Shown in pieces: positions 9,318 through 17,268 of a stretch of DNA of 64,000 nucleotides. A program made the translations under genes and the position numbers. Below the pieces are notes generated by a model. It ran no database searches. It was not told where the DNA came from and was given only the letters and a program-made list of their open reading frames with translations. Numbering within the stretch: position 1 is the stretch's first letter; each line of letters starts with the position of its first letter. The stretch is taken from contig JAEXTV010000016.1 of assembly GCA_023406895.1 (NCBI GenBank), forward strand, positions 62,001 through 126,000. The letters are read 5' to 3'. This stretch comes from Bacillota bacterium. Lineage in GTDB: Bacteria; Bacillota; Clostridia; Christensenellales; SZUA-584.

Positions 9318-10807
9318 TCAGTTGTGTCTCCTGTTCTATGATACGCTTTATTTATACTTAAAATATCGTCCTTGAGAGTATCTGTCAACTGTTCAGGCCT
9401 TATGCGCCACTTCCAGTTGAGCCCCACCGTGCCCGGCGTGTTCATCCGCGCTTCGCTGCCCAGCCGTAAATGATCCTGCATGGGGATCACAACGGTATCG
9501 GCGCAGCTCGCGTAAGCCGCGCTGATCAGCGCTTTGCAGACGTCCGCGTCGTCATCCATATTGAGATACGCGCGCGCAAAGCTTTTTTCGGCTTCCCCGG
9601 CCTTCTGCCACCAGCCCGCTACAGTATCGTTATCATGCGTCCCCGTGTAAAGCACGGTATTGGAGCTGATATTGGCCGGCAAATGCATATTCTTCTCATC
9701 GGAATCAAAGCCGAACAACAGCACCTTCATACCCGGATAGCCGCAGACTTTGAGCAGCCGCTTCACCTTGGGCGTGACCACACCCAGATCCTCGGCGACA
9801 ATACGCAGTGACGGGATTTCGCGGCTCAGCACCTGAAAGAAATAGCTGCCCGGCCCGTTTCTCCATGTGCCGATCTTCGCTGTGGGGGCATCCGCGGGAA
9901 TCTCATAGTAATTCGCGAATCCGATAAAATGGTCCACACGCATGATATCGCAATAGTCGAACATCGCGCGCATACGGCGTACCCACCATTCGTACCCGGT
10001 TTTCTTATGCAGCGGCCAGTTGTAAATGGGGTTGCCCCACAGCTGGCCATCCTCGGTGAAATAATCGGGCGGTACCCCCGCCACGCAGAGCGGCCGCCTT
10101 TGTTCATCAAGCAAAAACAGATGCGGCTCTGCCCACGTGTCGGCGGAATCCATCGCGACGTATATCGGCATATCGCCAAAAATCAGCACACCGTTTTGAT
10201 TCGCATAAGCTTTGAGCTTCGCCCACTGCCCGAAAAAAAGATACTGCACAAACGAATGAAACGCGATATCCTCACTGAGCGCGCGAGCATATTTCGTCAT
10301 TGCGTCGGGCTCGCGGAAACGGATCTCTTCGTCAGGCCATTCGCTCCAGGCCTTGCCGCCGAATCGGTCTTTGAGCGCGGAGAAAAACGCGTAATCGAAA
10401 AGCCACGGCCTTTGTGCCGAAAACGCATCCACACGCGCCTTAAGCATCGGATAGGCATTCTTAAACGCAGCGCGAAGCACCGCATACCGCGTTAAATAGA
10501 GATATTCGTAATCCACAGCGTCCGCGTCTTTATCGGGATCGAGATGAGCGTAATCGGATTCCTTGAGTATGCCTTCTTCTTTGAGCATATCGAGGTCTAT
10601 AAAATACGGGTTGCCTCCAAATGTGGAAAAGCTCTGGTAGGGCGAATCCCCATAGCTTGTCGGGCCGATCGGCAGCACCTGCCAGATTTTCGTCCCGGAC
10701 TCCCGCAAAAAATCAACGAATTTGTAAGCCTCCCACCCCATAGTCCCTATTCCATACGGAGAGGGCAGGGACGATATGTGCATCAATATGCCGCTGCTGC
10801 GCTGCAT
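9314..10807 (-). CDS. malQ: 4-alpha-glucanotransferase (amylomaltase)
   Basis: This 497-residue GH77 enzyme begins SSGILMHISSLPSPYGIG, as usual for MalQ. The catalytic nucleophile Asp is in IMRVDHFIGF, the acid/base Glu in IVAEDLGVVT and the transition-state Asp in THDNDTVAGWW. It disproportionates maltodextrins, transferring alpha-1,4-glucan segments and freeing glucose, which feeds longer chains to the phosphorylase. The gene lies directly before glgP with a four-base overlap, and about 20 bases after the remnant of a sugar-permease gene. Its ribosome binding site is AGGAGGTTAT just before the ATG. Confidence 0.96.
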   Translation of the reverse strand: MQRSSGILMHISSLPSPYGIGTMGWEAYKFVDFLRESGTKIWQVLPIGPTSYGDSPYQSFSTFGGNPYFIDLDMLKEEGILKESDYAHLDPDKDADAVDYEYLYLTRYAVLRAAFKNAYPMLKARVDAFSAQRPWLFDYAFFSALKDRFGGKAWSEWPDEEIRFREPDAMTKYARALSEDIAFHSFVQYLFFGQWAKLKAYANQNGVLIFGDMPIYVAMDSADTWAEPHLFLLDEQRRPLCVAGVPPDYFTEDGQLWGNPIYNWPLHKKTGYEWWVRRMRAMFDYCDIMRVDHFIGFANYYEIPADAPTAKIGTWRNGPGSYFFQVLSREIPSLRIVAEDLGVVTPKVKRLLKVCGYPGMKVLLFGFDSDEKNMHLPANISSNTVLYTGTHDNDTVAGWWQKAGEAEKSFARAYLNMDDDADVCKALISAAYASCADTVVIPMQDHLRLGSEARMNTPGTVGLNWKWRIRPEQLTDTLKDDILSINKAYHRTGDTTE

Positions 10808-10829
10808 ACATAACCTCCTGTTTGCTGGT

Positions 10830-11172
10830 CTATCCTTTCACCGCACCGGCGACGACACCTTTGATAATATACTTCTGACACGACAGGTAAACCACGATAA
10901 TCGGAATAATCGCGAGTGTCAGCATGGCCATCATCGCGCCCATATCGATCGACCCATACCCGCCTTTGAGATATTGTATCACAATTGGTATCGTTCTGTG
11001 ATCGCTCAATATCTACGGGTATGGATTTGACAAAACCGCTGAACATAAACGTGGAAAGGCCCGCACCAAACCCCAGATAAATCACAATGATACCAAAAGG
11101 ATTGTCAAGATGCAGCATGTTGGCAAACTTGGACATCGTGAACATCACCATTTGGAACGGCACGATCATTAA
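10830..11172 (-). pseudogene. Remnant of a MalG-type sugar ABC permease
   Basis: Two blocks of a carbohydrate ABC permease survive. The first (about 11172-11013) reads MIVPFQMVMF...GFVKSIPVDIE, the centre of a MalG/UgpE-like protein. The second (about 11005-10830), in another frame, encodes the typical last 55 residues from RTIPIVIQYLK to GAVKG and a stop. The N-terminal part and about 80 central residues containing the ATPase-contact loop are missing, so no functional permease can be made. It directly abuts the signal-peptide remnant at 11169-11234, showing that a deletion joined the start of the binding-protein gene to the interior of the permease gene. Confidence 0.85.
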
Positions 11173-11234
11173 CATGCTGCAAAAGCTGCGATACACATGA
11201 GAATGACAAGAAGGAGCGATAGGGTTTTCTTCAT
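11169..11234 (-). pseudogene. Signal-peptide remnant of a sugar-binding lipoprotein gene
   Basis: An ATG at 11234 with an AGAGGTGG ribosome binding site encodes only 21 residues: a lipoprotein signal (KKTLSLLLVILMCIAAF) ending at the lipobox AAC, then stop. This is the usual start of a solute-binding protein gene following a lacI-type gene. The rest of it, the first permease gene and the front of the second permease gene are gone. The stop overlaps the start of the permease-derived segment. Confidence 0.8.
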
Positions 11235-11295
11235 TGATTCCACCTCTTTCAAAGATTTGTTCTCATTGCACGGAGTGGCTCCGTACAAACTCATT

Positions 11296-12333
11296 TTAAG
11301 AATGGTTCTCACAAACGGAGTTTCCCTGCCGGAACTTTGTGCCGGGCACCACGTGGCGGTTTTCACCGCTGCCTTCAATCAGATTGATCAATATATCCGT
11401 ACTTTCCTTGGCCATCACGTCTGCCGGCTGTTCGAGCGTTGTGAGCGTGGGGATGGTATAGTTTGAAAGCTCGAGCCCATCGATGGAAATCACCGAGCAG
11501 TCTTCCGGGACACGGATGTTATGATCGTTTAAAGCCTTGATAGCGGCCATCGCCATCACATCCGCTATGGTGAACACCGCCGAAAAGGGCTGCCCGCTTT
11601 CGATCAGCCGTTTTGTCCCTTCGTATGCATCCGGCATATTAAAGCTGTCGGCCAATATCACCAACGACATATCCAGCGGACATCCGCAATCCTCAAGCGC
11701 CTGTTTATAGCCGGAAAATCTTAGCTCACTGATGGACTTATCATCCGTGCTCGCCACGAGCGCCGCAATACGCCTGTGCCCGCTGTTATATAGCCGTGTC
11801 ACCGCGTCGTAGGCTTCCTTCTTATCATCAATGGCCACAGACGAATACGATTTTGGGTCAAGACTTCCAAAAGTATTGGTATATGTGCAGCACACATAAG
11901 GGATGCTCAAGAGATCCGTTTCTTCGGGCGAATAATTAAAGCGCCCTCCGAGGAAAAGAATTCCGCGAAGACGTTTTTCCTTGGTAATCATCGCCGCTGT
12001 TTTGATTTCATCGTCGCCGCTGCCAATTTGGTGCAGCACCATCGAATAACCTCTTTGGTATATCTCGTGCTCCACACCTTTGATGATGCGCGTAAAAAAT
12101 GGGTTGGAAACGCCGCGGACAATCAGCGCAATGGTATCCGAGCTCGTGCGCACAAGATTTCTCGCGCTGTTGTTGGGAATATAGCCGTTTGCCTGAATCA
12201 CACTCATCACGCGCTTGCGCATGTCATCGCTGACGTCCTGATGATCGTTGAGCACGCGCGAGACGGTGCTGACGCTGACATTGCATAGTCTGGCGATGTC
12301 TTTAATCGTTTGCTGCTTCAATGTGACACTCAT
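11296..12333 (-). CDS. LacI/GalR-family transcriptional regulator
   Basis: The N-terminal helix-turn-helix TIKDIARLCNVSVSTVSRVLND is classical LacI, followed by a hinge (YIPNNSARNL) and a periplasmic-binding-like sugar sensor domain of about 270 residues. It should repress the downstream malQ-glgP unit until a sugar effector, likely a maltodextrin, binds. Start choice: ATG at 12333, with an in-frame TTG at 12321 that has the better-spaced AAAGGATGAG and gives the more usual family N-terminus. The gene is transcribed from a strong promoter (12407-12435) followed by two overlapping palindromes, so it probably represses itself and the operon together. The transporter genes that normally follow are deleted. 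Confidence 0.93.
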   Translation of the reverse strand: MSVTLKQQTIKDIARLCNVSVSTVSRVLNDHQDVSDDMRKRVMSVIQANGYIPNNSARNLVRTSSDTIALIVRGVSNPFFTRIIKGVEHEIYQRGYSMVLHQIGSGDDEIKTAAMITKEKRLRGILFLGGRFNYSPEETDLLSIPYVCCTYTNTFGSLDPKSYSSVAIDDKKEAYDAVTRLYNSGHRRIAALVASTDDKSISELRFSGYKQALEDCGCPLDMSLVILADSFNMPDAYEGTKRLIESGQPFSAVFTIADVMAMAAIKALNDHNIRVPEDCSVISIDGLELSNYTIPTLTTLEQPADVMAKESTDILINLIEGSGENRHVVPGTKFRQGNSVCENHS

Positions 12334-12364
12334 CCTTTCGCGGGACATGTGGCCTAAATTATTT

Positions 12365-12391
12365 CCGGTAACGTTATCGGAAACGTTTCCG
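12365..12391 (-). promoter_or_regulatory. Two overlapping LacI-type operators
   Basis: CGGAAACGTTTCCG (12378-12391) is a perfect 14-base palindrome with the central CG typical of LacI/GalR operators. CCGGTAACGTTATCGG (12365-12380) is a second palindrome with one mismatched pair. Their centres are 12 bases apart, close to one helical turn. Both lie just downstream of the -10 box, where a bound repressor would block the start of the lacI operon transcript. Confidence 0.8.
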
Positions 12392-12406
12392 GTCCCGACA
12401 ATGGTT

Positions 12407-12435
12407 ATATTATTGCCAAGTCAGCGCAATGTCAA
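12407..12435 (-). promoter_or_regulatory. Sigma-A promoter of the lacI-malQ-glgP operon
   Basis: Minus-strand TTGACA (12435-12430), a 17-base spacer and TAATAT (12412-12407). The predicted start is near 12400, so the operators at 12365-12391 fall at about +9 to +35. Confidence 0.75.
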
Positions 12436-12628
12436 TAGATCAACTCTCGTTGCTGCCAGCTGCGGATTCCTTGGAAGTTAGCGTTTTAATATAAATATGA
12501 AAAAAAGTGGTGATTTATTTTCATGAAATTGTTATAATATACATCAATAGTATCAGAGCATCGAAAACCTCAGCGGACATTCACTCATCACGGAATTTAT
12601 AAAAGTATAACAGTCGGGAGTTCAACAA

Positions 12629-13534
12629 ATGCGAATTCTTATTGCCGATGACAGCCAAACATGCCGCATGATTCTCTCCGGAGCATTAAAGGAATACGGT
12701 TACGACGTGCTCGAAACAGTTGATGGCATGCAGGCTTGGGGGGAACTCATTAAACCCAACGCACCGTCTATTGCGATACTCGACTGGGTGATGCCCAAGC
12801 TCGACGGCTTGGAACTGATTCAAAAAGTCCGTGAGGCAAATTCTGAGCGGCCGCCCTATATCATCATGCTCACCGGCAAAAGCGAAACAAAAGATATCAT
12901 TTTGGGGCTCGATGCGGGTGCCAACGATTATTTGATTAAGCCGTTTGATCCGAACGAGCTGCGTGCGCGGGTTCAGGTGGGCCGGCGCATGATAGAATTG
13001 CAGGATGCGCTGATGAAAACAAACGAGAAGCTCAATTATCAGGCCACCCACGATCCGCTTACTGGGCTGCTTAACCGCAGAGCCATATTTGATAAGCTCG
13101 GCGATTTGTTTTCGCAGACGGGTATCGGTGACACGGTGTTGTGTGCGGGCATTTTGGATATCGACCATTTTAAGCGTATCAACGATACTTACGGCCATCA
13201 GACCGGTGACGATATATTATGTAAATTGACGAGCATTCTCGAGGAGATCATAGGAGAATCGGATTCTATCGGCCGCATCGGCGGAGAGGAGTACCTGATC
13301 ATCACCACGGCCGCCTCCGAAGAAGAGATGAGTGCGCGGTTTGAAAGATACCGCCGCCAGATTGCCGAAACCCGGCTGATGACCCGGTCAGGAGCGCTGT
13401 CTATTTCAGTCAGCATCGGTGTGGCCTGCAGCATGTACAAATCCACCGTCGACGAGCTGCTGGCCGCTGCGGATACCGCGCTGTATGAAGCGAAAAACCT
13501 AGGCCGCAACCGCGTCATCACACATAAGCTTTAG
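12629..13534 (+). CDS. REC-GGDEF diguanylate cyclase
   Basis: The 301-residue protein has a receiver domain (acidic residues Asp7-Asp8, phospho-acceptor Asp52 in ILDWVMP, conserved Lys in LIKPF), a short helical linker and a GGDEF domain with LDIDHFKRINDTYGH and the active-site string GGEEY (218-222). GGEEF-type motifs are catalytically competent, so it should make c-di-GMP from GTP when phosphorylated. I see no RxxD inhibitory site before the active site. No partner kinase is adjacent. The next gene to the right, on the other strand, has a c-di-GMP-I riboswitch, which links this synthase to surface-protein control, though that link is inference. The ribosome binding site is CGGGAG. Confidence 0.94.
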   Translation: MRILIADDSQTCRMILSGALKEYGYDVLETVDGMQAWGELIKPNAPSIAILDWVMPKLDGLELIQKVREANSERPPYIIMLTGKSETKDIILGLDAGANDYLIKPFDPNELRARVQVGRRMIELQDALMKTNEKLNYQATHDPLTGLLNRRAIFDKLGDLFSQTGIGDTVLCAGILDIDHFKRINDTYGHQTGDDILCKLTSILEEIIGESDSIGRIGGEEYLIITTAASEEEMSARFERYRRQIAETRLMTRSGALSISVSIGVACSMYKSTVDELLAAADTALYEAKNLGRNRVITHKL

Positions 13535-13589
13535 GGCTAACCCGCCAATATGTCAATCAAAGTGTCTTTATCATCCCAAAAAGCCAATC

Positions 13590-13612
13590 AGCGGCGCGCC
13601 TGCCGCTTTTAT
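13590..13612 (+). terminator. Terminator of the diguanylate cyclase gene
   Basis: AGCGGC (13590-13595) pairs with GCCGCT (13602-13607) across a six-base loop, followed by TTTTATTT. It lies about 55 bases after the stop codon. Confidence 0.55.
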
Positions 13613-13839
13613 TTGTTCATCGTTGCTTAACCACCCCCGCCTTATCCGCTGATAGCGCAGACTCTGTTCTATAACGTAAAGGCTAGTCGTCAGGTCAATG
13701 GTATTCACGTGACAGTCGCTATCGTCGAATACTCTTCATTTTTATTTGACTATAAAAGCGTCGCTATTAAAACACATATTTCCTCGAGGGAAAGCTGCTA
13801 TACGTGGCTGATAAGATGTTTGTTTGAGCTTTTTTGATA

Positions 13840-13962
13840 TCGTATTTCGTACCACCTTATCCAGCTCCCCTCGAAGAGGCGAGTCTCCTCAAATGCATTT
13901 AAGCTATCTAAGACGCATTTTTAGGCTTCTCCTTGAGGAAAAGGCTTTCACGCCACTGTTTC
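13840..13962. repeat. Degenerate palindromic repeat in a 490-base gap
   Basis: ACCTTATCCAGCTCCCCTC (from about 13853) and the later GGCTTCTCCTTGAGGAAAAGG (from about 13922) resemble the arms of the CACCTCATCC...CTTCTCC repeats at 20650 and 27615, with unrelated sequence between them. Nothing gene-like is seen in the rest of 13613-13980. Confidence 0.4.
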
Positions 13963-13980
13963 CATGGGGTAATCCTAGAC

Positions 13981-14012
13981 AAAAAAACAGGCCGGAACGA
14001 ATCCCGGCCTGT
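13981..14012 (-). terminator. Terminator of the surface-protein gene
   Basis: On the minus strand ACAGGCCGG (14012-14004) pairs perfectly with CCGGCCTGT (13995-13987) around an eight-base loop and is followed by a run of T. It starts 14 bases after the stop codon. Confidence 0.85.
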
Positions 14013-14026
14013 CTGCGCGTCAGCTG

Positions 14027-15616
14027 TTAAACCGCGTCGCCTGTTTTCTTATGCCGCTTCGCCTGTGTGACCAGAATCGTCACAATCGCGCCGGCAAGCA
14101 CAGCCGCCACAACGACCCACAGCCACGGGAAGGGCTGAGACCCGCTGTCGAACGTGCCCGGAATGTCCTCATCGTTGCTGCTGACATTCTGTTTGTACTG
14201 GGCTGTCACAGTAATATCGCCGACGATCTTGCTGTAATCTTTATCCCAGCTTGTGAATGTGTATCCGCTCCGCGCGGGATTCGCGGGTGCAACGGCAGCG
14301 CTGCCATGGTTCACCGACTGAGTGCTCAGCACCTTGCCGTCAAAATCCACAAACTTGACGGTGTACGTGTTGATCTTATACAGCGCCGTCACGGTCAGGT
14401 CGCCCGTGATTTTGCTATAGTCTTTGTCCCAGCCTGTAAACGTATAGCCGTCTCTCGCCGGATTCGCAGGAGCTGTGGCTGCGCTGCCGTAGTTCACCGA
14501 CTGCGCACCCAGCACTTTGCCGTCGAAATCCACAAACTTGACGGTATACGAGTTGATCGCCCATTTTGCGTACAGCGTCACATCACTCAGCCCCACCGCA
14601 TCATTATCGAAATCCCAGTCCTGAAGGAAGGTATCGTTGTCAAGATACCAGCCCTTAAAGCTGTAACCCGTTTTGGACGGATCCGCCGGTTTCACAACTT
14701 TTCCGGCATAAGGAATCGTCTGTGGTGCCACATCATTGCCTCCGTTGGAGACAAATTTGACATTCACGATTTTTTCAGCCACCGTCAATGTGCCCGGATT
14801 AAACGCAATGTTATAATTGTCCGATGTAAGACCGCTCGGCGTAATCGGGTACGTCCCAACCGCCGACATCGCTGCATACGTGCAGTCAATGGCAAGCGTG
14901 CCACCGAGCACGGATTCACTCTCGCCTTCCACAAAGCCGCTGTATTGTACCGTGTACGTCGGTGCGGCATCTCCAAAGACAACCGATTTGTCATCGGCAG
15001 TGACCGTCAGCGCTTTTTTACCCACAGTCAGCGTTCCGTTTTTCACACACACCATATAGTTGAAGCATTTGGGGAAAACCGAACACTTATCGATCTCAAT
15101 CGGATAGCTTCCCGGGCCTTTGCCTTTCTCATAGGTGCAGCTGAGTTTCGGCGTGCCGCCAATCACACTTTCGTCATCCGAGCCCACAAATCCGCTGATC
15201 GAATAGGTCAGCGACGGCGCGTCCTCTCCGTATGTGGCTGTTTTGTCATCGGCAGTCACCGTAATTTTGGCAGGTGTTATACAGATCTGAACCATTTTTT
15301 CGGCGAGAAGCTTGTTGCCTTTCCAAACCTGCACAAAGACGTTATGGAAACAGACGTCTTTAAACTGCGGAGCCGGAGTTGGACATCCGTCCGTCAAATA
15401 TAAAACCGTGTCTCCGGGCTTAGTTCCCGATACTTGAACACCATGCCAATCGCCGTCATAGACGCCGCTGTAACCCGATATCTCAATCTTTTGGGGGGGC
15501 ATGCCCGGTCCGCCCATCGTTTCAGCCATATCGTCGCTGGCCAAAGCCGGAGACGTAAACAGGCAACTGAGCATCAGCATCACAGCAATGGCAACAACAA
15601 ATCTTTTCTTTTTCAT
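14027..15616 (-). CDS. Membrane-anchored MBG/InlB-repeat surface protein
   Basis: The 529-residue product has a signal peptide (MKKKRF...SPALA), a short N-terminal region, two MBG-type repeats (ITVTADDKTATYGEDAPSL and LTVTADDKSVVFGDAAPTY, each followed by GF..ESVLGGT and GTLTV), then three InlB/Flg_new beta-repeats that begin VKFV and end in ATAP..P.R.GYTFTGWD-like strings. A C-terminal helix (WLWVVVAAVLAGAIVTILV) and basic tail anchor it; there is no LPXTG sorting signal. Such repeats build extended stalks for adhesion or matrix contact. Expression is probably governed by the c-di-GMP-I riboswitch in its leader. The second and third InlB repeats are nearly identical, pointing to recent duplication or slippage. 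Confidence 0.88.
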   Translation of the reverse strand: MKKKRFVVAIAVMLMLSCLFTSPALASDDMAETMGGPGMPPQKIEISGYSGVYDGDWHGVQVSGTKPGDTVLYLTDGCPTPAPQFKDVCFHNVFVQVWKGNKLLAEKMVQICITPAKITVTADDKTATYGEDAPSLTYSISGFVGSDDESVIGGTPKLSCTYEKGKGPGSYPIEIDKCSVFPKCFNYMVCVKNGTLTVGKKALTVTADDKSVVFGDAAPTYTVQYSGFVEGESESVLGGTLAIDCTYAAMSAVGTYPITPSGLTSDNYNIAFNPGTLTVAEKIVNVKFVSNGGNDVAPQTIPYAGKVVKPADPSKTGYSFKGWYLDNDTFLQDWDFDNDAVGLSDVTLYAKWAINSYTVKFVDFDGKVLGAQSVNYGSAATAPANPARDGYTFTGWDKDYSKITGDLTVTALYKINTYTVKFVDFDGKVLSTQSVNHGSAAVAPANPARSGYTFTSWDKDYSKIVGDITVTAQYKQNVSSNDEDIPGTFDSGSQPFPWLWVVVAAVLAGAIVTILVTQAKRHKKTGDAV

Positions 15617-15663
15617 CCTTATATTCCTTTCCTAGATGGCGGCAAATATTAAGCCGCGCATGA

Positions 15664-15750
15664 ATTGAGGCAGCCGAACGGTCATAGCGCGTGCGCTTTA
15701 GACTTCATAGCTTTGCGTCCCCGGCTTTCGCCGGGTTTGCCTTTCTCAGA
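15664..15750 (-). ncRNA. c-di-GMP-I (GEMM-I) riboswitch
   Basis: The minus strand reads GAGAAAGGCAAACC, a hairpin capped by GAAA (CCCGGC-GAAA-GCCGGG), GGACGCAAAGCTA, then GTCTAAAGC...ATGACCG and a closing GGCTGCCTCA. The GGCAAACC, tetraloop and GACGCAAAGC elements in this order and spacing are the class I c-di-GMP aptamer. It ends about 50 bases upstream of the start codon of the surface protein. A small hairpin (GCGGC/GCCGC) lies between the aptamer and the ribosome binding site without a T-tract, so control may be at translation start rather than by termination. Whether the ligand switches expression on or off cannot be read from sequence. Confidence 0.9.
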
Positions 15751-15888
15751 AGTTGACAGAACCATTACCAGCCATCCTTTACCGCTTGTCTTATGGCGGC
15801 CTACTCATCACAACACACTCCTTCGCAGAATTTCCCCAACATCAAAGTCTTTTGCAGACTTTTGCATCCTTTTTGCCCATACAAAATA

Positions 15889-15916
15889 ATTCTAACATCG
15901 GGGTTGTTGTCGTCAA
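15889..15916 (-). promoter_or_regulatory. Sigma-A promoter of the riboswitch-controlled gene
   Basis: Minus-strand TTGACG (15916-15911), a 16-base spacer and TAGAAT (15894-15889). The predicted transcript carries about 130 bases before the aptamer. This stretch includes a well-spaced GAAGGAG followed by a five-codon frame (MSRPP), whose significance is unclear. Confidence 0.65.
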
Positions 15917-16038
15917 TTTCTATTATTGTTAATATATGTCGATTTCTGTAGACTTTTTTATCGGAAAATATCATTTTGCATTGCCCACATGTTCTTGCGC
16001 CTTTTGCCATATATATAGAGCAAGAAAGCGAGGAAGCC

Positions 16039-16833
16039 ATGGAAAGCATCAAGCGCAGCGTCATGGTGCTGAAAAGCGACAGCACCATCCCACAATTTGA
16101 TCATGATATGAAGGCTGTTCTGAAGCTGCAATCATCAGGAAGCAGCCTGATTATCGATCTGTCCGCGCCATCCCTTCCTGCGCAGCCCTGTGCGCTTTAT
16201 CTGTTTAATCATGAAGGAAGCGACCATTTCGCGGGTCATATAATGGAAGGAGGTCTCCGCACCGAGCTCGTTGCATTGCCGTTGGATTCCATTGCGGGTG
16301 CTGCCGTGATCAATCCGGATACCTTCACGTTTATACTCAAATCTCAAGGCCCAAACTGGACGGATATCGCCGCACGATTCAAATTCAAACATGCTGCGCC
16401 GAAGCCCGATTTAAAAAAGCCGGAAACAGCGCCGATAGCGCCGCCTCAGCCGGAAGAACCCGTTGCGGTTCCTAAGGAGCCGCCTACACAAAGCCAGCCG
16501 CGCATCTGTGACACCTGCCCGCATGTGATTCGGCAGGATAAAATCAATCCGTTCCCGTCGGCTTTTCCGAACAGCGAATGGGTTAAAATTTCCTATCCCG
16601 GGCCCACAGGCTGGTGGCATTACATTTCCGGCAAAATCCGCAGCGGTGAAACCGTTGTCATTAAAGTGCTCGGCGTTCCGGGTGAGTACGGCATGGCCCC
16701 GCCCATTTGGCTGGAGGGATTCGGCACTTACATGCGCAGCGCCATTCCGGACGCGTCCGGTTACTGGCTCATGTTTCAGGACGCAGAGACAGGAGAGGTT
16801 CTGGACATGGGTCTATCTCCACATGGTGTGTAA
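16039..16833 (+). CDS. Conserved-looking protein of unknown function
   Basis: I do not recognise this 264-residue protein. The start at 16039 follows GAGGAAGCC. Residues about 1-115 look like a beta-rich domain (KAVLKLQSSGSSLIIDLS and LYLFNHEGSDHFAGHIMEG). A Pro/Glu/Lys-rich linker follows at about 118-155. The C-terminal domain has a CDTCPHV metal-binding-like CxxC pair, then aromatic, Gly-rich sequence (WVKISYPGPTGWWHYISG). No signal peptide or membrane segment is seen, so it is probably cytoplasmic. Its 3' end overlaps the convergent veg gene by 65 bases. The promoter probably lies in the gap shared with the divergent riboswitch leader. Confidence 0.75.
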   Translation: MESIKRSVMVLKSDSTIPQFDHDMKAVLKLQSSGSSLIIDLSAPSLPAQPCALYLFNHEGSDHFAGHIMEGGLRTELVALPLDSIAGAAVINPDTFTFILKSQGPNWTDIAARFKFKHAAPKPDLKKPETAPIAPPQPEEPVAVPKEPPTQSQPRICDTCPHVIRQDKINPFPSAFPNSEWVKISYPGPTGWWHYISGKIRSGETVVIKVLGVPGEYGMAPPIWLEGFGTYMRSAIPDASGYWLMFQDAETGEVLDMGLSPHGV

Positions 16834-17032
16834 GCACCTCGGAATATGAAAAGCAGTACCGCCGTTTATACCCATGCTCTTTAACAAGGACGGTAAAAAC
16901 TTCAGGGTAAAGCCCTTCAATAATGCCGCCAAGTTCAACGCCGCCCCGCCGTCCGTAGCGAGTTTTCAGCGTCACACGGACACCCTTGCTAGAGCGCATC
17001 TGCTTTTTGATTGAATCCAGCGTGTCGTTCAT
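16769..17032 (-). CDS. veg: Veg-family protein
   Basis: The 87-residue product has the Veg pattern: an N-terminal helix (LDSIKKQMRSSKG), VRVTLKTRYGRR, GGIIEGLYPEVFTVLV and CFSYSEVLTHHVEI. Veg is a small, highly expressed Firmicutes protein that stimulates biofilm formation in Bacillus subtilis. The last 15 residues after HVEI extend past the usual family end and overlap the convergent unknown gene. The ATG at 17032 or the adjacent one at 17035 can serve as start. A link to the nearby c-di-GMP-controlled surface protein is tempting but only positional. Confidence 0.85.
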   Translation of the reverse strand: MNDTLDSIKKQMRSSKGVRVTLKTRYGRRGGVELGGIIEGLYPEVFTVLVKEHGYKRRYCFSYSEVLTHHVEIDPCPEPLLSLRPET

Positions 17033-17247
17033 CATATTCGTACCGCCTTTTTATAGGATGTTGCTATGATTCCCATTTTTTCATACCTTATCCTTCATTT
17101 GGACATCGCATCAACGCAATTTTGAATATATTTTATCTTTTGATGCATAATCTTTCGCAGCGCGGGGCAATGCTTGCACGCTAATTCGTATTGAATCCTA
17201 TATAGGGTGTATAACAGAAGCATTCACAATGCATAAATCCATCCCAC

Positions 17248-17268
17248 TTATCCACATGGTTGTCCACA
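17248..17268 (+). promoter_or_regulatory. Pair of DnaA-box-like nonamers
   Basis: TTATCCACA (17248-17256) is a perfect DnaA-box consensus. TTGTCCACA (17260-17268) differs at one base. Both have the same orientation and start 12 bases apart. They sit in a 463-base gap (17033-17495) next to a very AT-rich stretch (about 17270-17420). Apart from these and the pfkB promoter the gap shows no gene. Confidence 0.45.

Noticed and set aside
14051..15403. 450-codon plus-strand frame inside the surface-protein gene
   Set aside because: The minus-strand protein has signal peptide, repeats and anchor; the other frame is His/Arg-rich and featureless.
15840..15885. Possible second c-di-GMP aptamer in tandem
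   Set aside because: GGGCAAAAAGGATGCAAAAG resembles parts of the aptamer, but the tetraloop stem and the closing helix are absent.
15801..16088. 95-codon minus-strand frame upstream of the riboswitch
   Set aside because: It overlaps the promoter and leader of the surface protein and the start of the divergent gene, and shows no domain.
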